Positions 19,476-30,100 of a stretch of DNA of 49,556 nt are shown piece after piece. Origin of the DNA: Klebsormidium nitens (taxonomy: Eukaryota; Streptophyta; Klebsormidiophyceae; Klebsormidiales; Klebsormidiaceae); NCBI GenBank assembly GCA_000708835.1, contig DF237518.1, forward strand, positions 1,141 through 50,696, given 5' to 3'. Both the position numbers and the translations under genes were made by a program. Positions within the stretch are counted from its first letter, which is position 1, and every line of letters starts with the position of its first letter. The notes under the pieces were generated by a model. That model worked only from the letters and a program-made list of their open reading frames with translations. It did no database searches and was not told where the DNA came from.

Positions 19476-20879
19476 CTAGTCCTCGGGCTGGTTCTGGCCC
19501 TGGTTCTCCGGCTGACCGCCCGCAGCGGCCTGAGTGGCCGGGATGTCTTCTTCGTAGAGGGGGGCGTTCGGCCCCATGACGTTCTGGTACAGGGCGGTGA
19601 CCATCTTGCGCAGGGGGATGGGGCGCGCTGGTTTGATGGGCCGGCCGGGGTGCTGCGCGTCCCAGTTCTGCTCCATCTCCTTGGCCTTGTCGATGGACAG
19701 GATGCATCGCTCGACCGAGGCGGCGTCTTGCATGGGGAAGAGGTGGTGCTCGACGGCGATGATCCGCTTATCGATCTTGCCCGCGTGCTTTTCCTTGTTC
19801 TTGAGGGGGATGCGGCGCTGGATGAGGCACATGATGAACCCGATGTAGTCCTTCCTCCACTGGTCCGTCATCTTCCGGAACTCGGGCAGGTCGTCGTCGT
19901 TGGTGATGACGTGGGTCTTGTGGAAGGGGCTGAGGCGGTCCTTTCCAGGGAGCGCCTGGCGCGGCCGCTGCATAGCGTTGAGGCGGTCCCGCAGGACCAG
20001 AGTGTCTTCTGTGCAGGGGGGCGGGTTCTCTGCATAGGGGAAGATGGGAAAAAGGTCATCCCACTCTTCCTCTTCCACTCCGGTCAGGTCCTCGCTGTCG
20101 GTTCCCTCCGTTTCCGAGGGAACGTAAGCGTCTCCCGAGCTATCAGAAGGACTTTCCTCTACGGGCGATTCTGATTCTGTCCCTGAGCATGCATCTGAGC
20201 CCTCTGATTCTGACGACTCTGACGTCATGGCATTGTCCTGGACATTCATTCCTGCCACCACTTCCGAGGGAATGTCAAGTTCCTCTAGTTCAGAAACGTC
20301 CATGATGTCGTGGGTGGGTGGCGGCTGTGACCCACTGGGCTCGCTCGCATTTTGCATTTCCGGCTTTTTCGGGTTCTGGGGTTCCTCAAAAGGCAATTCT
20401 ACGGACTGCCCACCTGCTGCATTGCTTTGCTCCTTGTCCTGCGCACGCCTCTGCGCGGCGCCAGATGCCTCTGCAGCGGTCCCCCGCTTTCCCCGCTCCT
20501 CCTGATGCCTGGGCCGAAGGTTTTGTGCCATGGTGCGTGGGCGCTGTGGCGAAATGATGTGCTGGTGGCAGGGAGTAACCGCTGACTCTGCGGTTAAGCT
20601 GAGAAGAGAAGTGGCTGCCTCCGCAGCCCTTGTGGACAAGACAAATGGTGAACTGTCCCTGGATAGGGTGACCGCTCCGGAGGGAACAATTGGCTGGGTA
20701 GGCTCAGCCATGTCTTGTAGCAGAATTTCTTCAAGCCGAATGGCAGACTTGTAGTCGACTGTCAAGTCGACGTTTCCAAGCTTGGATGTAAGTTTGCTAG
20801 TCACTTTGTGACATTGGGGCATGCTCGTGCATGAGTCCGCAAGACTCGCACGTGCTGCCTTTTCCAGGTGGATTGTCAA
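19476..20879 (-). CDS. 467-codon acidic ORF, uncharacterised
   Basis: The longest uninterrupted ORF of element II besides the polymerase modules. The N-terminal third is Ser/Thr/Ala rich; residues ~190-285 are extremely acidic (SSESEGSDACSGTESESP, DLTGVEEEEWDDL); the C-terminal third is a Lys/Arg-containing helical domain (EFRKMTDQWRKDYIGFIM, DKRIIAVEHHLFPM). It ends at a TAG (19476), after which the frame stays open for 50 more codons to another TAG (19323). GC content is clearly above the flanks. Not recognised; it could be a captured host gene or a Gag extension. The 279-codon plus-strand frame here is its shadow. Confidence 0.55.
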   Translation of the reverse strand: MTIHLEKAARASLADSCTSMPQCHKVTSKLTSKLGNVDLTVDYKSAIRLEEILLQDMAEPTQPIVPSGAVTLSRDSSPFVLSTRAAEAATSLLSLTAESAVTPCHQHIISPQRPRTMAQNLRPRHQEERGKRGTAAEASGAAQRRAQDKEQSNAAGGQSVELPFEEPQNPKKPEMQNASEPSGSQPPPTHDIMDVSELEELDIPSEVVAGMNVQDNAMTSESSESEGSDACSGTESESPVEESPSDSSGDAYVPSETEGTDSEDLTGVEEEEWDDLFPIFPYAENPPPCTEDTLVLRDRLNAMQRPRQALPGKDRLSPFHKTHVITNDDDLPEFRKMTDQWRKDYIGFIMCLIQRRIPLKNKEKHAGKIDKRIIAVEHHLFPMQDAASVERCILSIDKAKEMEQNWDAQHPGRPIKPARPIPLRKMVTALYQNVMGPNAPLYEEDIPATQAAAGGQPENQGQNQPED

Positions 20880-21110
20880 GGTACTTGATTCCTTTGGACA
20901 TCCACCAGACTCAGCTGCTGGTAACTAATGTGGGGCTTCTAGCAAGTTTGGTGTTAATAGTTAACTTGATTTGAGCCTCTTCTGACTCAAGTCCTGAACT
21001 AGATTGGGCTGACGAAGTAGACCCTGTGGGGTCTAGGCGTCATTGCTGCTAACTGAGCAATTTGTTTGGCTTGTTCCTCTGGTGACAGTGACAGTGACTG
21101 GAACCCAAAA

Positions 21111-21787
21111 TTATAACCACGGGGATCCCTTTTTGAGCAGAGCCTGGAATTCCGGGTGGGGATTCTTGTAGCTATTGGGGTTTGGTTCTGCTGGGGGTGT
21201 CCTAGGACTGCCTATTAACTGTGGATCAGCAGGATCCTTCCAATATTCATAATCCTTATGATGTTTATTGGTTACGATTGGTGGTAGCTTGGCCACTTCT
21301 TCTAATTCCTTGGTCATTTTAATACTGCGCATATGTTTTTCACGTTCCTCCTTCCTTCTTTGGGCGTCAGTTCTGAGTTGATCTTTCAAGTTTCGGTATG
21401 AAATATGGCATTTCTCGAGCCTCAGCTTTTGTAATTTCTAGGGATCGAAAAGTGTCCGATTTTGCAGTGTAATTGATAGTGTTACTATTGTCGTCATTTC
21501 CCCCCCCTCGCATTGGAACGAAATTTCTCAATCTCCTTGCTGGGGCGAAAACTTAATGGCATGTCGGGATTCCGCCTGAGAAATTGCGTTTCAGTGCGCT
21601 GTCGAGAGTATTTCTTTTCTGTCCGCTTTCGTTCACGCTTTTTGGTGACAGTTGCCGGTTCTGGTTTGGTTAATTTGTCTTTATTTCGCTTGCGCTGAGC
21701 CGCTTTGGCTTGTGTTTCATCATGTATTTTATTTTCGAGATTTTCCAAATCAAATTCGAATTGTTCAATCCTGTCTTGATATTCCAC
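21111..21787 (-). pseudogene. basic coiled-coil ORF of element II
   Basis: Two frame segments (21787-21494 and 21389-21111) encode one Lys/Arg/Glu-rich helical protein: DRIEQFEFDLENLENKIHDE, KKRERKRTEKKYSRQRTE, then RRKEEREKHMRSIKM and a Pro/Asn-rich end. An 8-base poly-G (21500-21507) marks the frame break; one extra G would restore phase up to a TAG at 21438-21440, after which the same frame continues. Charged heptads suggest a coiled coil. No family recognised. It lies directly after Gag and may be its C-terminal extension. Confidence 0.5.
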
Positions 21788-22058
21788 AGCCTGCGCGCGC
21801 GCCTGCTTGACATGTATCGGTAGGGGATTTTCTGATGCTATTTCATGGGAACTGGCGGGGCTGGATCCTCGGGAGGAATATGCGTTTGAGATTTAATGGC
21901 GCTTTTCATACTCTTTCCAGAGTTCCTTTTTCTGTGCGCTGTCATTGGTCCCTCGGTTGTTCCGGCAGCTGTGAACGGCTGCGGAACTCCGAGTGGGTTG
22001 ATTACGTGGCCGGGTGGCCAGCTCACTGTCAGGATGTAGTGCGATGCATTTAGATGAA

Positions 22059-23333
22059 TCATGTGTGTTTATCCGATGATGTGTACACCATGGTTTGCCG
22101 GGTATGTGTTGATTGATAGGTCCATTTGTGACAGGTCGGTTTGGACATTGGGCAGCTTGGTGCCCCTGGCATCTGGTGACATCTCAAACATGGGCCTGGT
22201 TGAAATGAAGTGGGCGCAGTCTGCGCTGTCTTTGCACTTGTTTTATGGGGGTTACTCCGGCAGTTGGCTGCTGAGTGCCCTGTACGTCCGCAAACTTTAC
22301 ACTTGGGCTTGTTGCTCCTATATTTATTATCAATCTGAGGATGGTTATTGTTAGTAGAACTATTTTTAGACGTAATGGTCTTTGGATTTAATAACTTCTC
22401 TTGGTTTATAATCTTCTCAAGCTTTTCAGCCTCTGACCGTACTAGTTCTACTGTCCATGTGCTAATGTCTTCATATTGAAACTGTAACTTTGTACGCAAC
22501 TTAGACTGTATGTTCCACGGCAAAGCATTGAGTAGCTTCTCAGCTGCCTTCGTCTGTGGTTGCTTAAGGTCTAATGCTAATTTGGACATACGTTGACTAG
22601 CTGTAGTAATTGATTCATTCTCCTCCACCTTGAAGTCTCCATAGGCTTGTATCTTGGCAGCCGAATCCTTTGGATATGCCTGCAAAAGACGAGCCCACAA
22701 TTCAGTGACTGGATCGCCCAGAAAGGTTGTAATTGTTAGAGGTTCTGGTGGCAAAACTAGCCGGACAGCCGTTCCGCGTTGTTCTGCGGTCTGAGCATCC
22801 CATGCAGTTTTGGCCTGTTCCTAAGTGAGTTTGCCTCTAAGGTAGTTGGATTGCAACGCCGCATTGTGTGTTGCTAACTCCTCTTCCTTTTCTGTGAGGA
22901 GGGCAAGGCAAGTATCATGGGCTGCCCCGCCCGTTTTGAACATGATCACATGAAATTTGTTAGTGGTGGTCAGCCTGTCATAACCTGCTTGCAACTTATG
23001 TGTGGCCTCGCAGGCTGCATAAGTTGAACGTAGGTTGTCCAAAGTGACAGATGATTTTGGCTCTCCTGTGAACTTATGATTAAATGAATCAAGTTCCTTG
23101 AGTGCCATCTTTACTGTGACGGATGATCCTGAGTTTGCTAAATCAAATTTTTCAGACGCGTCAGTGGCCTGAGTGACAGCAGAGGTCTCACCTCGTACGC
23201 TTCTTTGTCGGCGGTTCCCCCACTGGATAAAGGGTGGCCGCGGCCCTTCGGTCTTGTACGATGAACCTTGGGCGTAAGGATTCTGAAGTTCTCTGCGGAG
23301 CTGGTATCCGTCTTCAGAATTTAAATTGGACAT
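22059..23333 (-). pseudogene. Gag with CCHC zinc knuckle (element II)
   Basis: Starts at ATG 23333. The N-terminal 170 codons are followed by an in-frame TAG (22821-22823, in LT-EQAK), after which the same frame continues for about 250 codons. The second part looks like a UBN2/Retrotrans_gag-type capsid: LGDPVTELWARLLQAY, then SITTASQRMSKLALDL. It ends in one CX2CX4HX4C knuckle (CKVCGRTGHSAANC) that would bind element RNA. It is Gag by fold-like pattern and knuckle; total ~425 residues is typical. Only the TAG interrupts it, so it either was recently lost or was read through. Confidence 0.82.
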
Positions 23334-24514
23334 GGATATCCTTTGTTGTTTCGGATATCCAAAATGTCGTTGCCGAAACTGTTTTGGGCAGCAACAATTG
23401 TGCTTGGGTGTCTGTCCAAGTCTACTAGGTTGACCTTATCCTACTGCAGAAGCTTATTGAATTCTGCCAATAGGGACTACTTTCCAATTACTGCTTTTCC
23501 TTTGACCTTTTGGCGTTTGCTAAAAGGGATGATGCGGACAACAGAAAACTGTCACCTGTGGCTATGGATGCGGTACTTTATAACTACAGGGGTCTTATCT
23601 ACTTCCGAACGCAAGGGGTGGGTACACTCCCCTTGAGCTTGCCAGTCGTGTTTATCCTTCCAAGATTCCCTTTTCAGGACGCACATCTAGTATGCTAACT
23701 GGACTCTATCACTAGCTGTTTCACATAGACTCTGAAAAGCTCAGAGCCTCAATGTCCACTCAACCTGACAGGGGGTTATAACTTTGTCAGGGGCAAATTA
23801 AAACAAATCCTGCTCCAGTGGGGTGATTTCCACTTTAGACAAAGAGCGGCATTGGCTAGACAGCCAATGTCTCTGGTCCCTTGGATTTCCTGCGCAGTCG
23901 ACAAATGGCAGCCAACAAGCAGTAAATGAAAGACTCTTCAATCAACTAATTGTAGTCTCAGGTAATTTGGGTCCAATCCCACCAGTCAGACAATAGTTCT
24001 CAGTAACTGACACAACAAAAAGGCAGCGCCTTTCTGGATCACAACCATCCGCACGTGTGGTTTTTCCGCACGATAACATTTTCACTCTACAAGTCAGTCT
24101 GTAATGTCACCCGCGCTCTACCGAGTAGTCGGCGAACCGTACATCGGGTTTTCAACGAGTGCAAATTTTCGGGGACTTCACCGTTTTTCGGAGTCCGAAT
24201 TTGCCCGTAAACAGGGGCAAATTGCGATATTGCACCTATATGAGAGAATATTTTTGGCCGTAGGTCGAAATTGAAAATTCTGTGCAGTGGCTGTCTCCAG
24301 GACATCCCCCTGATGGTCTTCAACATTTTTTACGGACTTGAATTCCAAACAGTAGAGCTCTGCCCAGGCCTAAATATGTCTAAATATTGATTTTGCACTC
24401 AAAACCCCTGAAAAACCCGCTGTGAAATCGACATTTGCGTCGCAACCTTATCGTGAGGAGTTCTTGGCGCAGCCCGCTTTTCTCGGGATGGTTGTGATAT
24501 TTTTGGTCCTTACC
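23334..24514 (-). other. leader region of element II without recognised gene
   Basis: Upstream of Gag on the element strand. No ORF with domain or good composition is visible. A GGATATCCAAAATG block near 23353 is shared with the LTR (near 10271), so a short piece of LTR-like sequence recurs here. Confidence 0.35.
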
Positions 24515-25204
24515 TTATCCCTGAAGTAGGGGTTCGTAGTAGTTGTAGGTCTTTGTCTTCCAGGGAAGGCCCTTGTAATGCTTCTGGTGATGTGGCTGGT
24601 ACGGCTGAGGGTGCGGCGCGTACTTGGGAAACAGCTGCGGCGGGCGATAAGGGGCCAGTTGGTAGTGGCCTTTGTACGCCAGGTTATTGTTATCCAGTCG
24701 GGTGAAGACAAACGGGTTGTGGTACGCCGGGCCCTGATGCAGCCTTCTTGCCGCGGGGGCAAAGTGCACACGTCGGTTGCCTCCGAAGCCTGGGGGCCTG
24801 GGAGTGTCGGTGCGGTGCTGCTTGCGCCAGTTGGCGTTGTGGACCACTGGGGCAGGGGCAGGGGCAGGTTTGGGGACCCGGTTAACAGGACGGCGGTGCG
24901 GGTTGTTGACGGGGACGGTGTGTTGGCCGCTCCGTCGCTGACGCCGCGGCTTGGAGAGGCGGATGTCCGGGGTTTCCCTGATGGCTTTGTACACCCCGTG
25001 TTGTTTGGTGGTGACGTAGCGGTGTTGAAGGCCGGTCTTCCGGGCTGCTAAGCGGTGACGCTCAACGGCCTTGGTACCGTCCAGGGCTACGTGTTGGGCA
25101 AACAGGGTATCCGCCCGCGTGACAGCGTGCTGCAGCCGGGCTTGGTCGATATCGTCAGTCTGGGCTGCCAACTGTTGCTCTGGGGTGGGCTCACGACGGT
25201 CCTA
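24515..25204 (-). CDS. basic His/Arg/Pro-rich ORF of element II
   Basis: About 220 codons, GC-rich. It begins with an Arg/Glu helix (RREPTPEQQ, DQARLQHAVTRADTLFAQ), continues with RLAARKTGLQHRY and a basic core (KPRRQRRSGQHTVPV), then a Pro/Ala linker (KPAPAPAPVV) and a Tyr/Pro/His-rich tail (YAPHPQPYQPHHQKHY). A TAG at 25202 precedes it, and the open frame resumes only shortly above. The composition fits an RNA-binding or disordered condensate-forming protein. No family recognised; it lies ~1.2 kb before Gag where LTR elements normally have only leader RNA. Confidence 0.5.
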
Positions 25205-25494
25205 GTCAGAGCTGCCAGGTGCTGATGTTGACCTTCAGGCTGCTGCGAAACGCTCTGGACGGGCGTCCAGGGCACTGATCTGAGGTATGGAGGATTGAGT
25301 TAGGCCCGCAGCGGTTACACTGGGGCAGACTGGAATGATGGGGAGATGAGGGCGGTGTTGAAGATAGGCTGGGGACGACAGAACTCCGCCGGCTTTTGAT
25401 GGCGGGGCTGATGGGGGCGTCGACACGCTCCAAGAGTCCGGGAACACTCTTTGCGTTCTCCTCCCAATTGGAGTTCTGTAGGTGGAGAATGTGG

Positions 25495-26082
25495 TTAGTT
25501 GTTCCAGGCGTCCGATGCACACTGGCAGCGGACACGCACCAAGTAGAATCCTGAAATGTCCAAAACTAATAGGACTGAATGGATGTTTGGATGTCCGTTC
25601 ACTGTAATCTGTCGCTGTATGATTCCGGCTATGACTGGTCTCCAAAGGTCCTTCTGGACTGTTAAGCGCTGTGTGCCGACAGAAGGTCCGACAGGATCGT
25701 CCGTAAAGGTTGTCCTGAGGGGCCGGGTGAGTAATACGAATGCAGACACACTATTCCACTCCTGCGCTGAAGACTGGCACACTGGACAAGCGAGTGACTT
25801 CCAAGTTTCTAATTGCGGACCAATGTAATGTCTGATATCGGCGTAAAGTTGGTCCACCCCACAGAGATCGTCCCAGATCCTGTGCTGATATGGATATTCA
25901 CTTAGATCCCCCACAAGACCTGACTGGCGATACTGCCACGGCAGCTGCTGATCTATTCTCCGCTGAACCGCAATGGCAATTTCTAGTCTATCCGATTCCC
26001 ACAATCCAGTTGGGTTTCCAACACCAAAGTTTGTCAATCCAAGCAGGCTAATTCCTACTGTGGAACTCCGAGAAAAGCTCAT
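25495..26082 (-). CDS. first ORF after the 5' LTR, uncharacterised
   Basis: A clean 195-codon frame starting at ATG 26082, only ~35 bases after the 5' LTR homology ends. A CPVCQSSAQEW motif offers a possible half zinc site; the rest is a mixed alpha/beta-looking sequence (DQLYADIRHYIG, GIIQRQITVNG, SVLLVLDISGFYLVRV). No domain recognised. An unrelated origin from flanking DNA brought in by the rearranged 5' LTR is possible, because the expected end of that LTR and the PBS are missing exactly here. Confidence 0.45.
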   Translation of the reverse strand: MSFSRSSTVGISLLGLTNFGVGNPTGLWESDRLEIAIAVQRRIDQQLPWQYRQSGLVGDLSEYPYQHRIWDDLCGVDQLYADIRHYIGPQLETWKSLACPVCQSSAQEWNSVSAFVLLTRPLRTTFTDDPVGPSVGTQRLTVQKDLWRPVIAGIIQRQITVNGHPNIHSVLLVLDISGFYLVRVRCQCASDAWNN

Positions 26083-26117
26083 TCACGCGACATTTCTGCC
26101 CTGACTTTCATTCAAGT

Positions 26118-27104
26118 AGGGACGGAGGGTTTCTTTCAAGAGAGAAGCCCTCAGTGAGGGTAGAAATTATGTTGCTGAGATCTTGGAGTCACTCGTGCTA
26201 ACATTCAAGGCTATCCTCACCTTACCCGCATTGTCCGTCCTTGAGGCACAACCCGCAAGAATGGTAGTGGTACGCAATCAGTGTATTGGATATCCAAAAT
26301 GATCAGGCATGAGCAAACGACAAACATGGGCACATAGCACTTACTGATTGAAAGATGGCGTCGCCGGAGGCGTGAGACATTCTGAGATGAAACGAAGGTG
26401 TAACGCTGAAGGCTTATAAGGCCGGTTAAATTACTGTCGTATTCAAACTGTTATTCTGGTTAAGTTCTCCGTGAGGTCCTTCTGCTTCCATGGTGTTGTC
26501 GTCGCTGGTACGGTACTGCTCCTTCGATTTTGCCGGTAGTACTGGCAACTGGTTTGAGTGCTCAAGGCACTCGGATACGGGGTTGAACGTTCAAGGCGCT
26601 CGGATGCTGGGTTGAACGCTCAAGGAGCTCGGATGCTGGGTTGGGCACGGGTGCCCGCTGGTGATGGATAATTGACTTGAATGAAAGTCGAATTGAAAAT
26701 GGCGATGCCAATTGACTTAAGTACCTCGTGGAGACTTGCTTGAGTTTGGACGTCCAAAAGCATTGTCGTGGTGGAAATGGACGGCATGCTAATGTTGGGT
26801 TCGTACCTGGATCCGTCACGGTTACACAACCGGTAACATAGCCGGGTATGTACCCTTAGAACGTTGTGGAAACGTCTTGGGATTGAATCCGGCAATCACA
26901 GGGATTCAGCGAATGCAACTGGTTAATGGACGTCCAATGGAATGCGTCCGTTTGTCATCCTGTTCTAGCTTGTTCGTTAGTTAAGGCATGGTTATCCTGA
27001 TCATGAACATGTCTGCTTAACCTAGTACTTGCACGCTTGCGCCACGTGTTGCACGCTTACAGGCTAGTCGAGTCGATCTGGCATCGAGGGCATATGGCAT
27101 GACA
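26118..27104 (-). repeat. 5' LTR of element II, lacking the 127 bp end module
   Basis: 987 bp matching 10092-11087 of the 3' LTR with about 29 substitutions, mostly transitions, and one 9 bp gap. The minus-strand start TGTCATGCC is intact and is flanked by TAGA at 27105. At the inner side the homology stops at AGGGACGG and the 127 bp end module is absent; no PBS follows. Confidence 0.85.
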
Positions 27105-27108
27105 TAGA
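27105..27108. repeat. target site duplication TAGA, right copy
   Basis: Matches 9960-9963, just outside the right LTR end. Confidence 0.75.
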
Positions 27109-30100
27109 TTCCCTGCTAACGGCGGGGTTCCGACCATCAGATCGCCGTCGGAGGTCCCGAAAACGTAAGCTTGACACTGTGATTGGCAGAGACTGAGAAG
27201 CATCAAGCATGTCAAGTCCAAGTCATGCTTGAAGTATCTCACCCCGAATCAACAGGTCGGGATAGCCTGTCACACGGCACACCTCCTTTAGCATCCGATG
27301 AACGTCGCACTTTGGAGCCTGGAGTTGGATACAACTGGGTCCGAACCGGGTACCAGGTTGAATACCCGTGGGTTCAGCGTGGGTACAAACCGCTGTGTAC
27401 TACCGACCGATGCGCGTCGCTAAACAGTGATCTGCGACAACTTTCTTCTAACTTCAACTTTGCCCAAAGTTACCAGCAAAAACGATTTTATAATTGCGGC
27501 CGGCTGAGGTGACCGTCCGGGCGCTCTTTAATACGGTCTGCAGGTTTGAAGTTTGGCCGAACGGTCGGGACGCGGCCGTACCTGATTCTGAGATTTTTGC
27601 AACGTGTCGGTCGACAAACTGATCAAATCAAGCATTCATTAATGAACCGTACCACGTGCGTACAGTATGTTTGAAACTTAGGTACTGTGTGTCAGGGGAA
27701 CAGGGCCCGTGATCGTTTGCCGGGCACTTTTAAGGTCTACAGATCATACTATAATACTCGCCTACCGGCCTTTGATTTTGACCGGTAGGCCGGCCGCCCA
27801 AAATCTGTACCGGGGTCTGCCGGCGCTTCTCCACCCAGCCTGGTTCAGTTTACATTCAGTACTAGTCACCAGTGTGCTCCAGCACCGGGACCTCGAAGGT
27901 GTACATCTTTTAAGTACTTGGGCCAAATTTAATGAAATTTAGTGAAATTTAGGCCGCAACGCGGTGAACCTTCAGTGTTAGGATTCGCTCCACGGTACAC
28001 TGACTAAGGTTTCAGATAGGAAACAGCCTTAGTTCGAAAAAGAAGTGTTGAGCTGGCCAATCAGAAAGCCGTAGTTGGCAATGTCGCACCCTCGGACATC
28101 CGGCCGCCCGCGGGAGGCAGGGAAAAAGGCCCTGATCCCGTACTCAGATTTCTTATCCTTCTCGCTCCGGGACGAGCTCCCAGCGAGGGAATAGAGAATA
28201 CAGCTGTGCTCTGCCCTCTGTGGATGTCCCACCAGGGTTGCGCGCGTATAGGATTGTGACACGTGGCGTGCAGACACTTGCTGCTGCTGCAGAAACATGT
28301 GTGCGCGCTAAGCCGCGGCGCGATATAAGTTCGACTCGCACGAAGCAGAGTTTGGCACGGGGAGTCTTTGGTGACCACGTGCGATTGCGGAGAGCCGCTC
28401 GATGAATAAAGAGTCTAGAACTACCGTAGATCGATAAGAAGGAATCCAACCGTTGGTCGATACAAGTTAGAAGGCTTTGCGGAGAGAGACTAGCCCTCCG
28501 CTTTAGTAACGTGACTGGGCAAAGGAACTCAATATCTCATTGAGAACCTGCGCTAAGTCGTGTTTGGTCTATCGTGCAGGTTCTCTATGGGGCCTCCTTC
28601 CGGAGTCTTTTACGAGTCCTGGCGACCTGCGTCATACATAAATAAGGGTCTTTTGGACGTGGGGTAGGGCCACACAACACTTTGGCCAGAATCGGTAGAA
28701 GTTGAAAGATTTGTGGAACTTTAGCTCGTTCCTTGTGTTTCAGATTTCCTAGCTTTTGAGATAGAGCGCAGAGGCGCTAAGAAGAGCAGGAACAGGAGAT
28801 CCATAGCAGCACAGCCCAAGGGGCTAGTGCGCTGTGTAAGCACTAAGTCATTCTGTGTGGCTTTAAGGCATGACGCCTTGTTATGTTCCAGGTATTGTTG
28901 CCCCTCATTGCATGAGTGCTGCGTGACTACCGTCACTGCGCACAGTCTCCGCAGGAAGAATGCTCATGGCTAATCAGGGAACTACCCTTGTGATGGTATA
29001 ACATGAGATGTGCCCCCGAGCACAAGTCAGTGAGTGCATTGCTTGTGTGAGTGAATGAATGATGAATGAAAGCTTCGCATATGTAATTGCAGTCTAAAAG
29101 TTGCCCAAAGCAAGTGTAATGGGACACTTGTGCATTTGCTGGAGAGCTACTAGGTTCCGGAGAGCTGTGGTTTGAAAGGCACACGCTACGCACACAAATT
29201 CCGCTGCGCAGGCGACTTACCGCGGCTTACCGCGCAGGCCTTGAGCTGGCCGCGTCGCGCCGCACGCACTAGTGCGCCGAAACTCGATCGCCCCTGCCAC
29301 GTGGCACTAAACCCCGAGAGTGGGCAGTGGCCGGAGGGGGGGTGTTCTCTAGAGAATAAACGGGGTCTGAGTCGCCCGAAATAGGATTGGATGCAACGTC
29401 ATTTGAATCGTCACTTCTTGACTTCCTATTGATCATTCGGACGGTCATAATGAATCGATCTTTGTATCAAACGGTCATCCGGGGGCCACTCGATGATCTG
29501 ATTTCGTCTTACAAAACCGATCATACCCTCTCTTATATCTCCCTCTTTACCACTTTTCTTCTTTTTTTCTCTCTTTTCTCTCTTCTTTCTCCATGTATCT
29601 TGGCTGTGAGTGGCTGTGAGTGGGACCCCACCTGCGATATACTAGATAATACCTATGTACAAGGCCGAAAGTACGATCTATACACTGAAGTGCTGAGGAA
29701 TGTACCAATTAAACCGTGCCGCCGAGCTGCCCATGCGTCGCAGGTTAGGTGGTTAGTCAGTTAGGGTTGGTCAGGAGCCGCCTCGGTCGAGTCAGAGCCC
29801 ATAGGCAATGTAGTTAGGCAGTCAGTCAGCGAGTCAGTGAGGAGATTAATATGTTCCGGCGACCAGTTAGTCTGGTCAGGCTCCATTGAAATCGTCCGAA
29901 CTACCCCCTATTGTAGCCTACAGCTAGTGCATGCAGCTAGCATTGTCCACGATTCCGCGTGTGGACTGAATAAGCGGGCCCTTCTATAGGGGAAGGGAGG
30001 GGGCCCTAAGAGGATGATGATAACTAGGCAAATCGGCGGGCCGTTTTTGGGAATAGCAGAGCATGCGTGAAGGACGCTTCGCACTGGCTGAAATGCACCC

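Larger units (their letters stand above)
9964..27104 (-). mobile_element. 17.1 kb LTR retrotransposon encoding a DNA methyltransferase and a PHD finger (element II)
   Basis: Both outer ends carry the inverted termini TGTCATGC/GCATGACA and are flanked by TAGA, so the span was inserted as one unit. Coding order on the minus strand: two unknown 5' ORFs, Gag with CCHC, coiled-coil ORF, acidic ORF, Lys-rich ORF, retropepsin, C5-DNA methyltransferase, RT, RNase H, integrase with PHD finger, a further ORF, polypurine tract, 3' LTR. The RT-RH-IN order is Ty3/gypsy. The 996/987 bp shared LTR part differs at about 29 positions and by a 9 bp gap. Several frameshifts and stops make this copy non-autonomous today. 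I found no convincing PBS next to the 5' LTR. Confidence 0.85.

Noticed and set aside
19335-20174. 279-codon plus-strand frame
   Set aside because: Shadow of the 467-codon acidic ORF on the minus strand; Val/Leu/Gly composition follows from the opposite strand's Asp/Glu/Ser codons.
700-25204. Genome-wide reassignment of TAG to glutamine
   Set aside because: Intact long frames in the window (chromovirus Pol, LINE, sulfotransferase) contain no internal TAG and the broken elements also carry indels, so decay is simpler; kept only as a hypothesis to test.
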